40,111 bases of DNA. It comes from a virus. Under the pieces are notes generated by a model. The model was not told where the DNA came from. It saw nothing but the letters and a program-made list of their open reading frames with translations, and searched no databases. Shown in pieces: positions 31,684-40,111 of this stretch. Both the position numbers and the translations under genes were made by a program. How positions within the stretch are numbered: the stretch's first letter is position 1; each line of letters opens with the position of its first letter. The DNA lies in IMG/VR virus record IMGVR_UViG_3300030503_000341, positions 1-40,111 of that record; one strand, written 5' to 3'.

Positions 31684-32694
31684 CTATCTCGTCGCTGCCA
31701 ATTGATCGCCCACGCGATTCCAAGTTTCCATACTCACTTGACGCTCAGCTTCTCCAACCCCCAGAGCCCAGATACCGTCCGCGCGGTAGGTGTGCGATCC
31801 GTCGGTGATGATATTGAAAGCCAAGTCCTCTCCGTCGGGGGTTACGCTTATGACCTTGCTGCGCCCTTTGGCGGTGATGATGGTCTTACCGAGCGCGTGA
31901 ATCGCCACGACGAATCCACCGACGGGCAGAGCATAAGCGTGAGTGCGAGAGTTGCGAGCGACGAATCCATTTTCGGTCTCGATGCGAAGGAGGGGCGTAA
32001 TGCCGACTTGAATCTCCTCGATGCACTGATCCTCTGAATCGATGCCAGCGAGCAGTTGTCCGACCTGCAAGGTTTCGACAGGAACCTCGCTGCCGTCGGG
32101 AAGAAGATACATAGAACCTTTTGCTGGGCAAAAAGCCCCTCCCACTGATCCTGCTGCTGTGATTCCAGCATCGATCATCCCATCGTTCGCTTGCTCCTGC
32201 GCGTCTTCGCCCTGCTGGGCGGTCCCGAGCGTGCTGTTCTGCCCGCCGAGGGAAGTGCCATAAAGTCCAGCTTCTTCCGATGATCCTGTCGCCTCATCGC
32301 CGAGCAGCTTGTCCTGCTGCCCCAGCCAAGTGTTCTCGTTTTGCTGAGCGGCTCCGGCGTTGTACTGCGTTAGGTCCCGCTGCCCTTGGCGAGCACTGGA
32401 AGCTACAGTATTCGCGAGCGCCGCACTATTGGTGCCCGTCTTGGCGACCGTACTTCCGAGAGCCTGCTGCTCCGCGTTATTCGCAGAGTTCATCGCGCCA
32501 GAGGTTGAAAGATTTTGATTGGTTAGGTAGTCTTTAGATTCGAAGGGATTGCCAGCCGCGAGCGTGGAATTGACATTGCTAAGGTAAGTGCCGATATCGC
32601 CCTGCGCTGCGCCAAAAGAACTGGCGGCGTTACTGGCGTCCGTTGAAGCTGCGGCGTTGGCTACTTGGGCTTGGTTACCAGCCGCGTTTGACAA
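31684..32694 (-). CDS. Virion protein with C-terminal Hint domain
   Basis: Translation starts at a TTG (32694) that follows AGAGGAG with six-base spacing. The first 185 residues are Ala, Asn, Gln and Ser-rich and resemble internal virion proteins of short-tailed phages. Residues 189-313 form a Hint domain, the self-splicing fold of inteins and hedgehog proteins: Cys189 at the start (CPAKGSMYLLPDGSEVPVET), the TH pair (T251, H252) in SRTHAYALP, and SHTYRADGIWALG (His301). The usual terminal His-Asn is missing, so N-terminal cleavage without splicing is predicted. The domain sits at the end of the protein, leaving about 25 residues after it. Confidence 0.75.
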   Translation of the reverse strand: MSNAAGNQAQVANAAASTDASNAASSFGAAQGDIGTYLSNVNSTLAAGNPFESKDYLTNQNLSTSGAMNSANNAEQQALGSTVAKTGTNSAALANTVASSARQGQRDLTQYNAGAAQQNENTWLGQQDKLLGDEATGSSEEAGLYGTSLGGQNSTLGTAQQGEDAQEQANDGMIDAGITAAGSVGGAFCPAKGSMYLLPDGSEVPVETLQVGQLLAGIDSEDQCIEEIQVGITPLLRIETENGFVARNSRTHAYALPVGGFVVAIHALGKTIITAKGRSKVISVTPDGEDLAFNIITDGSHTYRADGIWALGVGEAERQVSMETWNRVGDQLAATR

Positions 32695-32743
32695 TGGACT
32701 CTCCTCTGAGCAGCCCGAAGAGTATCACGCGAAACGTAAGCGC

Positions 32744-33184
32744 CTAAAGGTCGCGGGTCCAGCGGGAGAAGGTGTTGTCCTCGCATTGAAAGCCCAGATA
32801 CTCGAGAATCACCGCCATCTTATCCTTGAGGCTTTTACGGGTCCTGATGGTGGCCGTCTTGAAGCCCATGCCGCGCAGGTATTCGTTGAGCTCGTCAGCT
32901 ATTCCAGCCGTCTCGATGAGCCCCGTTTCGCTGCACCCAACCTTCACGATCTCCACTTGCGCCTCGAGATAGAGAGCGTCGACGATCTGCCCTATCCCAT
33001 CTTCGGCTACCAGCGTGAGGATTACGGGGCGCGCGAATAGTTCAGGTTTCTTTTGGACTTCGCGCAGGAGGCGTTCCGACGCTTCTCGGAGCCTGTCGAT
33101 CTCCGGCTGATCTTCGGGGACGGCGAGGCGCCATGTCAATCTTCCCGTGTTGCGCGAGTAGTCCTTCCAGTAGTTCGCATCCAT
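32744..33184 (-). CDS. GNAT-like acetyltransferase fold protein, 146 aa
   Basis: The ATG at 33184 overlaps the previous stop in TAATG; a GTG at 33199 is an alternative. The protein shows the order RLAVPEDQPEIDRLREAS, two central strands (VILTLVAEDG, then DALYLEAQVEIVKVG) and a C-terminal helix and strand (LNEYLRGMGFKTATIRT, then ILEYLGF), resembling phage GNAT relatives encoded near tail genes. The acetyl-CoA loop (R/Q-x-x-G-x-G/A) is not convincing, so it may be structural. It lies in the tail module. Confidence 0.45.
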   Translation of the reverse strand: MDANYWKDYSRNTGRLTWRLAVPEDQPEIDRLREASERLLREVQKKPELFARPVILTLVAEDGIGQIVDALYLEAQVEIVKVGCSETGLIETAGIADELNEYLRGMGFKTATIRTRKSLKDKMAVILEYLGFQCEDNTFSRWTRDL

Positions 33185-35130
33185 TATGAGATCACCCATC
33201 CACCTGAAGTATAGACGTACAGTGTCGACGTCGTTTCATCGAAGGCCAGGTCACCAATGAACGATGGGGCTGTTGGCGGGGTCGTTACCACCGTCGCTCC
33301 GCCGGCCGAGTAGCCAACACTCAACTGCGCGAACCCGATGCGAGTAGGGTCTACCGTGCTCACGGCCGTAATCGTATGGCCGCCGCTCGCCACAGGAGCG
33401 GTATAGAGTCCTGTCCCGTCGATCATTCCCACTGTCGAGTTTCCGCCGGCGATGCCGTCGACGTTCCATGTGACAGTTGTGGTTCCCGTGCCCGTGACTG
33501 TCGCGGTGAACTGCTGGGTTCCCAATGGGCCAACGATGGCTTGGCTTGGATTCACCGAAACGACAATGCCAGGACTTCCGGGGCTTACCGTCGCTGGCGT
33601 GGCCCAGCAGAAGGCGAACCAGTTGACGTCTCCGCTCCAGCTATTTCCTGAGCCGTCGATGTAGGTGAGCCGGCAGGTCGTTCCCGAGATATCGCAGAGC
33701 GAGATGACGTGCATATCGTTGTCTCCACTGCCCGAGTAACTGCGCGGGCTCGGGATAGCAGCCATCTGGTCAGAGGTGAATCCCGTCGGCAACCCGAAGC
33801 TCGAACCGGAGGAGACATGGCCAGCTCCGAAGGCAATGCGATTCCCGTCGGCCAAGGCGATGATGACAAACTCGCCGCCCGTCACAGTCGCCGTTACGAG
33901 CCCGGGCGTCCACGCGACCGCCATCCAATTTGCCGTGCCCGACCACACATTGCTCCCACTGGCGACGTCGGAGTAGGTTGCCGACACCGTGAGTCCCGTG
34001 ATGCTGCAGGAATTGACGCCGTGCATCGCGTGGCCCGTGTAAGCGCCGCCCTGAATAGTGGGGATCGCCAGCATATTCGCAGCGGCGATCCATGGTGCGG
34101 CTGCTCCCGGGACATAAATGTCGGTCCCGTCGGCGGCGTTTCCAGAGCCGAAGGCTATCTTCGCTCCACCGGGGAGGGTGATGACGACCCACGAGGATAT
34201 GCCGTCCGTGCTGTCGTAGACGGTCGTATTGACGCCGGTAGGATCAAAGGCAATCGCCATGACGTTGGCGTTCCCGCTGTACTGGCTCTGAGGGAAGTTG
34301 CGATCACCGTACTTCATGCTGATGAGCGCGGGGAAATCCAGAATTCCAGAAGCTCCGGCAGTTCCTCCGGTTGGCTCCTGCAGGACGATCTCGCTCGTTA
34401 GGATGTTCGTCACCTGGGGAGGCTCTGTGTTGAAGCCGTTGGGCGCGGTGAGGGAGAACATGGCTGAGGTGTAGAGGTTGCCGGTAGGCAAGCCTATGAT
34501 GTCTCCGTCGGAACCGAAGCCCTGTCCGACGCCGATGGTCTCATCACCTGGCAGTGTGAAGACCGCCCAGACCATGTTCGTCTCGGCTTCGACTGTGATT
34601 TCCGAGATTGAGGTTCCCGTCGCTATGTTCTTCCAAGTATTGAAGTTTATGCCGTCGTAGGTTGAGCGAAACTGAAAGAACCAGCGTCCAGTTCCCAATC
34701 CTGTCAGCGTCCAGTAAACTTGCGCGCTGCCCGTATCGCCGCCGAAGGTTTGCGTGTTTGAGTTGACGTTGAACGCAGGAGTCGTCGAGGCTCTGATCTG
34801 GTGATAGATGGCTTTGACAGCTTGGAGATTGGTCGTCGCCGTGGCTGCTTGTCCTGCGGCGGCTGCTTGGATGGAACTGATGGGGTTGGTCGCTCCTGGG
34901 TTGACGATCTGGACGATGTAGCTGCCCGACAGGAGACTGGCCGTGCCTCTTGCCTGCGGTGGGACTGGGGCGTTAGGATTGGGCTGTCCTGCTACCGTTT
35001 GCGTCGGGATAGTGCCCGTCACCGTCTGCTGTTCAACGGTGGCTTGCTGCATCTGATTGAGCACTTCGCGCAGACTGCTCATGTTTCCCTGAGCGGCTGA
35101 GTCGATCTTCTGCTGCGAGATGTTCGCCAT
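33184..35130 (-). CDS. Tail spike or fibre-like protein with tandem beta repeats and Ig-like domain
   Basis: The ATG at 35130 follows AGGATAG. The 648-residue protein has a short helical N-terminus (QQKIDSAAQGNMSSLREVLN), then a beta-rich body. About residues 188-510 hold three tandem repeats marked by [VI][IV][IT]LP/ADG-x-x-I-[AG][FV]G and a W-[MF]A[VF][AC]W closing strand. Near residues 515-610 is a bacterial Ig-like domain with QAIVGPLGTQQFTATVTGTG and TVTWNVDG, ending in FAQLSV. This phrasing is typical of Acidobacteriota proteins. Position between nozzle-like and GNAT-like genes suggests a receptor-binding or adhesive tail part. Confidence 0.65.
   Translation of the reverse strand: MANISQQKIDSAAQGNMSSLREVLNQMQQATVEQQTVTGTIPTQTVAGQPNPNAPVPPQARGTASLLSGSYIVQIVNPGATNPISSIQAAAAGQAATATTNLQAVKAIYHQIRASTTPAFNVNSNTQTFGGDTGSAQVYWTLTGLGTGRWFFQFRSTYDGINFNTWKNIATGTSISEITVEAETNMVWAVFTLPGDETIGVGQGFGSDGDIIGLPTGNLYTSAMFSLTAPNGFNTEPPQVTNILTSEIVLQEPTGGTAGASGILDFPALISMKYGDRNFPQSQYSGNANVMAIAFDPTGVNTTVYDSTDGISSWVVITLPGGAKIAFGSGNAADGTDIYVPGAAAPWIAAANMLAIPTIQGGAYTGHAMHGVNSCSITGLTVSATYSDVASGSNVWSGTANWMAVAWTPGLVTATVTGGEFVIIALADGNRIAFGAGHVSSGSSFGLPTGFTSDQMAAIPSPRSYSGSGDNDMHVISLCDISGTTCRLTYIDGSGNSWSGDVNWFAFCWATPATVSPGSPGIVVSVNPSQAIVGPLGTQQFTATVTGTGTTTVTWNVDGIAGGNSTVGMIDGTGLYTAPVASGGHTITAVSTVDPTRIGFAQLSVGYSAGGATVVTTPPTAPSFIGDLAFDETTSTLYVYTSGGWVIS
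33600..34570 (-). repeat. Three degenerate tandem beta-domain repeats (about 85-105 aa each)
   Basis: Within the gene at 33184-35130, the motifs AVFTLPGDETIGVG, VVITLPGGAKIAFG and VIIALADGNRIAFG begin three successive units. Each ends in a strand such as VMAIAFD, WMAVAW or WFAFCW. The last two are most alike at the DNA level (AAGGC[AT]AT-type start and a shared GATGAC), which implies duplication with later divergence. Confidence 0.6.
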
Positions 35131-35138
35131 GAGCTATC

Positions 35139-37892
35139 CTACCCCGGCTGTCCTGGCCACGTCGGGATCACCATGAGGTCACTAGTGAAGACTTCCCACC
35201 ACGCCCCCGCCACGCCCCCGTTGTCCATCCCTACCGCCCAGCGCATAGAGAACTGGCTGGGGTACGGCATTGGGACGTCAACGCGAGTCCTGCGGCCTGG
35301 GGTGAGGATGATGGGCGACAGTGGACCCGTCAGGACAAACGGCTCATCTTGATCGTTGTAGGCGGTGATATTCCAGAGGCCGTTGCCTGTGCCCCACATC
35401 TTCGCACCGATAAGCTTGTCGTGGCTAATAGCTGACTTTTGCCCTAAGACGCCAACCCAATTTGAGAAGTAGCCTACCTGCGCGCCAGTGTAATCCTCGT
35501 CGTAGTATTGCCCATCGACCATGTTTTTGATCGAACCATCTGCAGCAAAAAATACCATCTGGTTCTTGACGTTGATGCCAGCGAGCTGTACGGCGTTCGC
35601 TGATTTCTGAGGGATATAAAGGGCATCGTTGAAGAGTAGGTCATCCTGTGACCACTTGCGTCCCTCGACGTTCGGGACCTCTTGCCCTCGGCGCGGCACG
35701 AAAACAACTGGATCGCCAGTCCCAAAATAGTAGTTGACCACCAGCCGGGCGTTGATCGTTGTCGAGCCATTGATTGGGACGAGGATGTGTACGAGCCGTC
35801 GAACATGGTCAATCCTTACCTTGATGATGTGGCCGACATCCCAGTTGATCGTCTCCCACGTGTCCTGCTGCTCCCTGCTGATGAGCGTGGGCGCATTGCC
35901 GGTGAACATATAAAGCCCGCTGCGGTGCACCCACATTGCGAACTCTGAATCATCTTGTCCCGCAATATCGATCGCTGAAGCCCCGACCGGCCCGTTGCCA
36001 CCCCACACTTGCCGCGGACTCCAGGTAGATGGATCACCCCCATTCTGCTCTACTACAAATCCTGAGTTTTCCTTGAACGAGTAACCGATGCCGCGAATCT
36101 CACGATAGCAGACGGTCCTGTCGCCATCGTTTTCAGACACCTGGAAGTTGCCGCCCGGCACGCGAACCATCTCAGGATTGCTGATGTCGGAAAAGAGGTG
36201 GCCGCTCTGGTAGCCCACGGCACCAGTGAAGACGACGCGCTGAATGCTCTTCGCAAAGTAGACGTCCACGACTGGCGGAAGTTGAATAATATCGAAAAAG
36301 TTGGTGACGTCAGTGGCGCCTGGGAGGTAGGTATCGGTGAAATTGAATAGGGCGGTGGTTGAGGTGTTGTCGGGAACCATCGTCGAAGTGATGGCAACGT
36401 TCGCCTGGTTGAATCCGGGACTCTCCACATCCGCTTGTGAGATCCACGTAAAGGGGCCGGCCGCGCTCGCTCCGCTCACCGACGCGCCCACGACTCGCGC
36501 TTGGCAGTTGTAAGGTCCTATCGGCAGCCGCAAGCATTGGATGGGCCATCCCGATTGAGTGACGTTCACGGCCTGAGCGGCTGAGTTTGAGAATCCCGTC
36601 TGATACGTCGTCTCTGTCTGGAAGAACGTCACAAGGTAGCGGACGCCGGTATCCACGTTGCCGACCGTTGCGGTGGTTGCCGCGGTGGATACGGCCGACA
36701 GTTCTTTCCCTGTAGGATAGGCGCTCAGCGTCACGGTTGCGCCAGGGGCGACGGGCGCGTTGTTCACGAGGGCGTAGAAACTCGGATCAACAATACTCGA
36801 CGGATCGGCCGAAGAGGTGGGGTCGATGAACGCATAAAGGTTCAGCGTCGTCGCGCCGTACACCGCTCCCAGAGAGCCGGAAGTCTGCAAATATGACTGA
36901 ATTGCTGGCATTACGACGGAGAGGTTGACTGTCTGCCCAGTCGTGTTCACCCATGTCAATACCTTATTTGGGTCTAAATTTCCCTGCACGTTCACGAGGT
37001 CATTGATCCCCTCGCCAATCGTGTTGAGCAGCGTCGCGGTGAGATAGACTGTGGCTCCTGGGATGATGGGAGACGCCCCGTTGATCGCTGTCGCGGAGAA
37101 GATGGGGGCCGGCGCATCGGGAAGCCCTGAGATGTAGATGGGTGTGCATTCTTGCCACGTCACGCTGCCGTCTGTCACGGTCCCGTCGAAACTCAGCGGC
37201 CACGTCGGCTGGCTGGCTGCATTACCTGATGTGCCTGCTACGGTGCACTGGTAGACGTACCCAGTTTGAATCTCCACCCATGCGCCCTGCCCATCAGTCT
37301 GTCCGAAGGTCTCAAACTGCGACGGCGACACGACCTGGCCTACGCGGTAGTAAGTTCCCGGGTTCCATGGGGCCGCAAAGGGAAGATCGGACGCAGGATA
37401 GAGAATCCCGTCGGAAGAGTTGTAAACCAGCGGCGGGTGGCTGGGTAAGAGGAGATCGGCCAACGCGACAAACATCTGGTTGAATGCCTGCTTGAAGACA
37501 GGGTTTAGCCCTGTGAACGCCGTGAATCCAGTGTTTAGGAAGAAGGCCGCGTTGGTGAGAGTTAGCTTGTCTCCCTCCAGGAATGGCGGCGCAGAATAGA
37601 TATTGCCATCCACGAATCCGTAGGCGAACAGGAGGATGGTCTCGACAGCTTGAAGGTTGAGAGTGCCAGGCTGTGCGGCAAGGTAGCGCAGGAGGCCGCC
37701 GCCAGTGAGGGAGTTATTGAGTCCGAATGTCAACTGGGTGGAGTGCCCGAACCGCGTCGCCGTCGACTGCGCGGTGAATCGCTGGTTGCGCGAGATGCGC
37801 GCGAGGCCGAGCGGTAGCTGAACTTCATCATCCCACTGACAGGACGATCCGTAGCGAGGAATGGAAATCGGTTGAGCGCCTTCAAAATTCAT
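35139..37892 (-). CDS. Tail nozzle or packaged-DNA stabilisation-like protein (beta-propeller), 917 aa
   Basis: The ATG at 37892 has GGAG ten bases upstream. The N-terminal 100 residues are arginine-rich and resemble head-to-tail joining segments. The centre is beta-rich with many Gly, Thr and Ser residues, probably inserted domains. The C-terminal third repeats short strand motifs such as LVHILVPI, RSGLYMFTGNAPT and DALYIPQKSANAVQ that are typical of beta-propellers of T7 gp12 or P22 gp10-type tail proteins. I infer a role closing or extending the short tail. The family identity is not certain. Confidence 0.55.
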   Translation of the reverse strand: MNFEGAQPISIPRYGSSCQWDDEVQLPLGLARISRNQRFTAQSTATRFGHSTQLTFGLNNSLTGGGLLRYLAAQPGTLNLQAVETILLFAYGFVDGNIYSAPPFLEGDKLTLTNAAFFLNTGFTAFTGLNPVFKQAFNQMFVALADLLLPSHPPLVYNSSDGILYPASDLPFAAPWNPGTYYRVGQVVSPSQFETFGQTDGQGAWVEIQTGYVYQCTVAGTSGNAASQPTWPLSFDGTVTDGSVTWQECTPIYISGLPDAPAPIFSATAINGASPIIPGATVYLTATLLNTIGEGINDLVNVQGNLDPNKVLTWVNTTGQTVNLSVVMPAIQSYLQTSGSLGAVYGATTLNLYAFIDPTSSADPSSIVDPSFYALVNNAPVAPGATVTLSAYPTGKELSAVSTAATTATVGNVDTGVRYLVTFFQTETTYQTGFSNSAAQAVNVTQSGWPIQCLRLPIGPYNCQARVVGASVSGASAAGPFTWISQADVESPGFNQANVAITSTMVPDNTSTTALFNFTDTYLPGATDVTNFFDIIQLPPVVDVYFAKSIQRVVFTGAVGYQSGHLFSDISNPEMVRVPGGNFQVSENDGDRTVCYREIRGIGYSFKENSGFVVEQNGGDPSTWSPRQVWGGNGPVGASAIDIAGQDDSEFAMWVHRSGLYMFTGNAPTLISREQQDTWETINWDVGHIIKVRIDHVRRLVHILVPINGSTTINARLVVNYYFGTGDPVVFVPRRGQEVPNVEGRKWSQDDLLFNDALYIPQKSANAVQLAGINVKNQMVFFAADGSIKNMVDGQYYDEDYTGAQVGYFSNWVGVLGQKSAISHDKLIGAKMWGTGNGLWNITAYNDQDEPFVLTGPLSPIILTPGRRTRVDVPMPYPSQFSMRWAVGMDNGGVAGAWWEVFTSDLMVIPTWPGQPG

Positions 37893-37919
37893 TGATTTCC
37901 ACTCCCCGCCGTCAGAGGG

Positions 37920-38651
37920 TTAGCACTGGTTCTTGGGGCCTTCGACCATGATGACGAACACGCCAGAGAGGATGTCGGCAGGATACGCTCCCGTTGCCAA
38001 TTCAGTGTCGATCGCGCTGAAAACTCGAAGCTTCCACGTGTTCAAGGTCGCGCCCTGAACCAACAGGGCCGGATAACCAGCAGGAGCCGAAACGAGCTCG
38101 TAGTTGCTGATCTTTCCCGGATACCCAACGGTATCTGCAGCGGACTGACCGAGGGCCAAGGTGATGGCCCCCAGGTTGACGGTGTCTCCGCCAGGTCCAG
38201 TCTGCACCAAGCTCGAAACCGTGATCGATAAGACCTCGGCGCCCTTACTGGTTGCGATTCGCAGGATACCGTTGTTGATCGACCCGGTGTAGGTTGAGCC
38301 GCTGGCCGTACCGAGAGAGCCCGTGGTGAGCGCCAAGGCCAGAGCCACAGCAGCAGCCGTCGCCGTCGCCGGGGTTGCGCTGGTGAGGTTGGTGTAGGTC
38401 GCCATATTGACAGCCTGAGTCCCGCCGCCAGTTCCGCCAGAGGTCGTGAAGGTGATCGATCCTGAAAGAGTTGACGCAGGGAGGAAGCCGCCCGTCGGGC
38501 CAAGGAGTGGAGCGCCAGCCGCAGACTGCGTAAAGGCCGCAGTTCCGATAGCGGTTGTCGGACCTTGGTAGTTGCCAGTTGGAGTACAGATTAGGTAGAG
38601 CTTCTTCGTGCGGAGCTCATGGTGGGCAGACTGCAGGGTTAGAGCGAGCAT
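37920..38651 (-). CDS. Hypothetical Gly/Ala/Thr-rich virion protein, 243 aa
   Basis: The ATG at 38651 follows AAGGAG with seven-base spacing; a longer reading from 38723 lacks a ribosome site and overlaps the previous gene. The protein begins MLALTLQSAHHELRTKKLYL. The rest is low-complexity beta-rich sequence (TTSGGTGGGTQAVNM, ATATAAAVALALALTTGSLG) ending VFVIMVEGPKNQC. It could be a minor tail or decoration protein. There is no family recognition. Confidence 0.6.
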   Translation of the reverse strand: MLALTLQSAHHELRTKKLYLICTPTGNYQGPTTAIGTAAFTQSAAGAPLLGPTGGFLPASTLSGSITFTTSGGTGGGTQAVNMATYTNLTSATPATATAAAVALALALTTGSLGTASGSTYTGSINNGILRIATSKGAEVLSITVSSLVQTGPGGDTVNLGAITLALGQSAADTVGYPGKISNYELVSAPAGYPALLVQGATLNTWKLRVFSAIDTELATGAYPADILSGVFVIMVEGPKNQC

Positions 38652-38703
38652 GGCATTACTCCTTAGCCGGCGATTAGTCCCGGGCTTTCGGAAGAGTATC
38701 ACT

Positions 38704-39429
38704 CTACAGGTAGGGCGTCCCACCGGCGGAGATCGACGTTGCCATTCCCCGCTTCGTCCCGCGGGGCCAGATATTCTGAGCCTGCGCCTGCATCACCAGC
38801 AGGTTGGAGAGGTTTTGCTTGTTGCGCGCCAAGTCTTTCTCGAGCTTCGCTCCCAATTTCCCCATCTGGTTATTCGAAGCGGCTATGTAAGCCGCCACCT
38901 GGTTTGCGAGAATGAAGCCTATCCCGCGCATCACCTTTTGGGCGTCGTCGTAGATGTCAGACGACAACGCGAAGAAATAGATGCGCAGAGTCACAGGCTG
39001 ATAGCTGGGGGTTAGCTGGATGGAACCCTGCGCCCAGCGGTACTGCTGCACGCCGAGATTGCCGAGCTGCACGTCGTCCAGCTCGTTCACGGCGTTCGCC
39101 TGGTCATAGTTGGTGTCCGGCTGCCCCGTCTGCTTCCAGTCGACCCTCTTTGGTCGCAGGAACCACTCTAGGGGCTGCCCTGGGGCGAAGTAGGGAGCGA
39201 GATCCACGGGAGGGTTGGACCCATCAGGAAGTGGGGCAGCAGCAGGAATATTAAAGATCGCTATTTGCTCCTGCTGCTGCACTCCCATGCGCTCGAGGTC
39301 GATCTCGAACGCTTCGTTCTCCTGGTCAATCCCCGGGCGGATGTAGTCGGGCGTGAAACGCCGGTTTCCCGGATCGTCCAGCAACCAGCCAACACGCTTG
39401 ATAATTCCGCCTACGGTGAGGACTGCCAT
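38704..39429 (-). CDS. Head-tail connector-like protein, 241 aa
   Basis: The ATG at 39429 follows AAGGAG, which overlaps the last codons of the upstream gene. The protein opens MAVLTVGGIIKRVGWLLDD, then RRFTPDYIRPGIDQENEAFE, the start pattern of several phage adaptor proteins that sit below the portal. A central region gives EWFLRPKRVDW and a helical C-terminal half (RGIGFILANQVAAYIAASNN). It should connect the portal to the tail. The assignment is by pattern and genome position. Confidence 0.55.
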   Translation of the reverse strand: MAVLTVGGIIKRVGWLLDDPGNRRFTPDYIRPGIDQENEAFEIDLERMGVQQQEQIAIFNIPAAAPLPDGSNPPVDLAPYFAPGQPLEWFLRPKRVDWKQTGQPDTNYDQANAVNELDDVQLGNLGVQQYRWAQGSIQLTPSYQPVTLRIYFFALSSDIYDDAQKVMRGIGFILANQVAAYIAASNNQMGKLGAKLEKDLARNKQNLSNLLVMQAQAQNIWPRGTKRGMATSISAGGTPYL

Positions 39430-39433
39430 GTGC

Positions 39434-40111
39434 TTACTCCTTGTCGGTCTTCTTCGTTGCCTTGGCTACCGCCGCGCCGACTGCCGCTGCAGCTTCAGCC
39501 GCTTCAGCCTTGCGACGGGTGCTGTGGTACTCGTCCTGCGAGTCCTGCAGGCGCATAGCCGCCACGCTGACGGGCTTGGGGATTCCTGCGGCCAGCCGGT
39601 CGACCTTCTCATCGGACGTCTCAGCCACATAATCTGAGATGCCCATCTCCTTCACTTCGGCGCGGGTCAGACGCTCGAGGCAGAGGTGCTCCTCGCCAAT
39701 CGCGCTGATCTCGTACGCCTTGCGCGGGTCGATGATGTAGTCGCATCCCGCGTTGGTGCACGATGGCGCGCCAGGCTCGGATGGCTTTTGGCACTTTGGG
39801 CAGGAAGTGATCTTGACGCCGGTGTCGCGCTGCTGCTCAACCCATGTCGGCATCTGCTTGATGAAGCCGAGGTGCAGCAGGCGGCGAGCGGCGGCCTTTT
39901 GCGGGAGAGTCGGCTCCTGCTTTTGGCGGTCACGCTCATTGCCGTAGCGGAGGTGCTCCTGCATCCACAAGACAGAGGCCTTGCGGGTGTCCTCCAGGAC
40001 TTCCCCGTAGGTGCGGCCGAAGTGGCCCTCTTCGTTGCTGACTCGCTTCAGCCACTCAGGGTTGGTCAAGTCCGAAGCATCCCCGCGGAAAGCGAATACG
40101 CCCTGGGGGTA
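39434..40111 (-). CDS. Zinc-ribbon virion protein, 5' end outside window
   Basis: The frame stays open to the right edge. A TTG at 40069 is possible, but the 14 upstream codons (YPQGVFAFRGDASD) read like coding sequence, so the true start is probably beyond the window. A zinc ribbon at CPKC and CTNAGC (about residues 90-108 from the TTG) is followed by a DPRKAYE stretch and an Ala/Glu-rich helical end with lysines. It is the first gene of the visible structural block, and its last codons contain the ribosome site of the next gene. The portal and capsid genes probably lie further right. Its role is unknown. Confidence 0.65.
   Translation of the reverse strand, partial: YPQGVFAFRGDASDLTNPEWLKRVSNEEGHFGRTYGEVLEDTRKASVLWMQEHLRYGNERDRQKQEPTLPQKAAARRLLHLGFIKQMPTWVEQQRDTGVKITSCPKCQKPSEPGAPSCTNAGCDYIIDPRKAYEISAIGEEHLCLERLTRAEVKEMGISDYVAETSDEKVDRLAAGIPKPVSVAAMRLQDSQDEYHSTRRKAEAAEAAAAVGAAVAKATKKTDKE

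Noticed and set aside
38652-38723. N-terminal extension of the 243-residue virion protein
   Set aside because: It overlaps the upstream gene and lacks a ribosome site, whereas AAGGAG precedes the ATG at 38651.

Overview
This window reads as a segment of a tailed double-stranded DNA phage, or possibly a prophage; no integrase is visible. Most genes overlap or abut. Both edges cut through genes. The host is not shown directly. An Ig-like repeat in the 648-residue virion protein has the wording typical of Acidobacteriota surface proteins, so a Terriglobia-type soil host is my inference. The beta-propeller 'nozzle'-like protein, the giant ejected-type protein and the lack of tape-measure or sheath genes suggest a short-tailed (podovirus-like) particle.

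Layout. At the far left, a minus-strand gene (1-665) diverges from a long plus-strand early and middle block (895-16259). Between them lie a palindrome, a sigma70-like promoter with an embedded inverted repeat, and a hairpin-rich leader. The plus block begins with small unknown genes, one of which carries a 16-unit Ala-rich repeat. A recombination and DNA-processing group follows: an annealing-protein candidate, an Fe-S RecB/Cas4-like nuclease, a Rad50/SbcC-like ATPase with a CxxC hook, and a RusA resolvase. A structured intergenic region (10552-10759) precedes the replication genes: two replisome-organiser-like genes, a DnaB-N/RepA-like helicase and an HNH-like protein. The block ends with GroES, an HNH/AP2 homing endonuclease, GroEL, a short conserved phage protein and a strong terminator at 16282-16316.

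The rest (16256-40111) is on the minus strand and is read from right to left. In transcription order it encodes a zinc-ribbon protein (cut by the right edge), a connector-like protein, a small virion protein, a 917-residue beta-propeller protein, a 648-residue repeat/Ig-like protein, a GNAT-like protein, a Hint-domain protein, a disordered protein and an HEMEH metallopeptidase-like protein. A 3543-residue DarB-like polyvalent protein (adenine methyltransferase plus strawberry-notch helicase) comes next. A small terminase candidate and a large terminase split into separate ATPase and nuclease genes finish the block. The two blocks converge in a shared CTAG.

The most unusual points are: the ejection-module set of giant protein, metallopeptidase and Hint protein; a possible overprinted gene with a good ribosome binding site inside the giant gene; a phage GroES/GroEL pair split by a homing endonuclease; the two-gene large terminase; the RNA element near 10.6 kb with mutually exclusive stems; and a repeated ATCAC-N5-GTG operator-like motif at three promoters.
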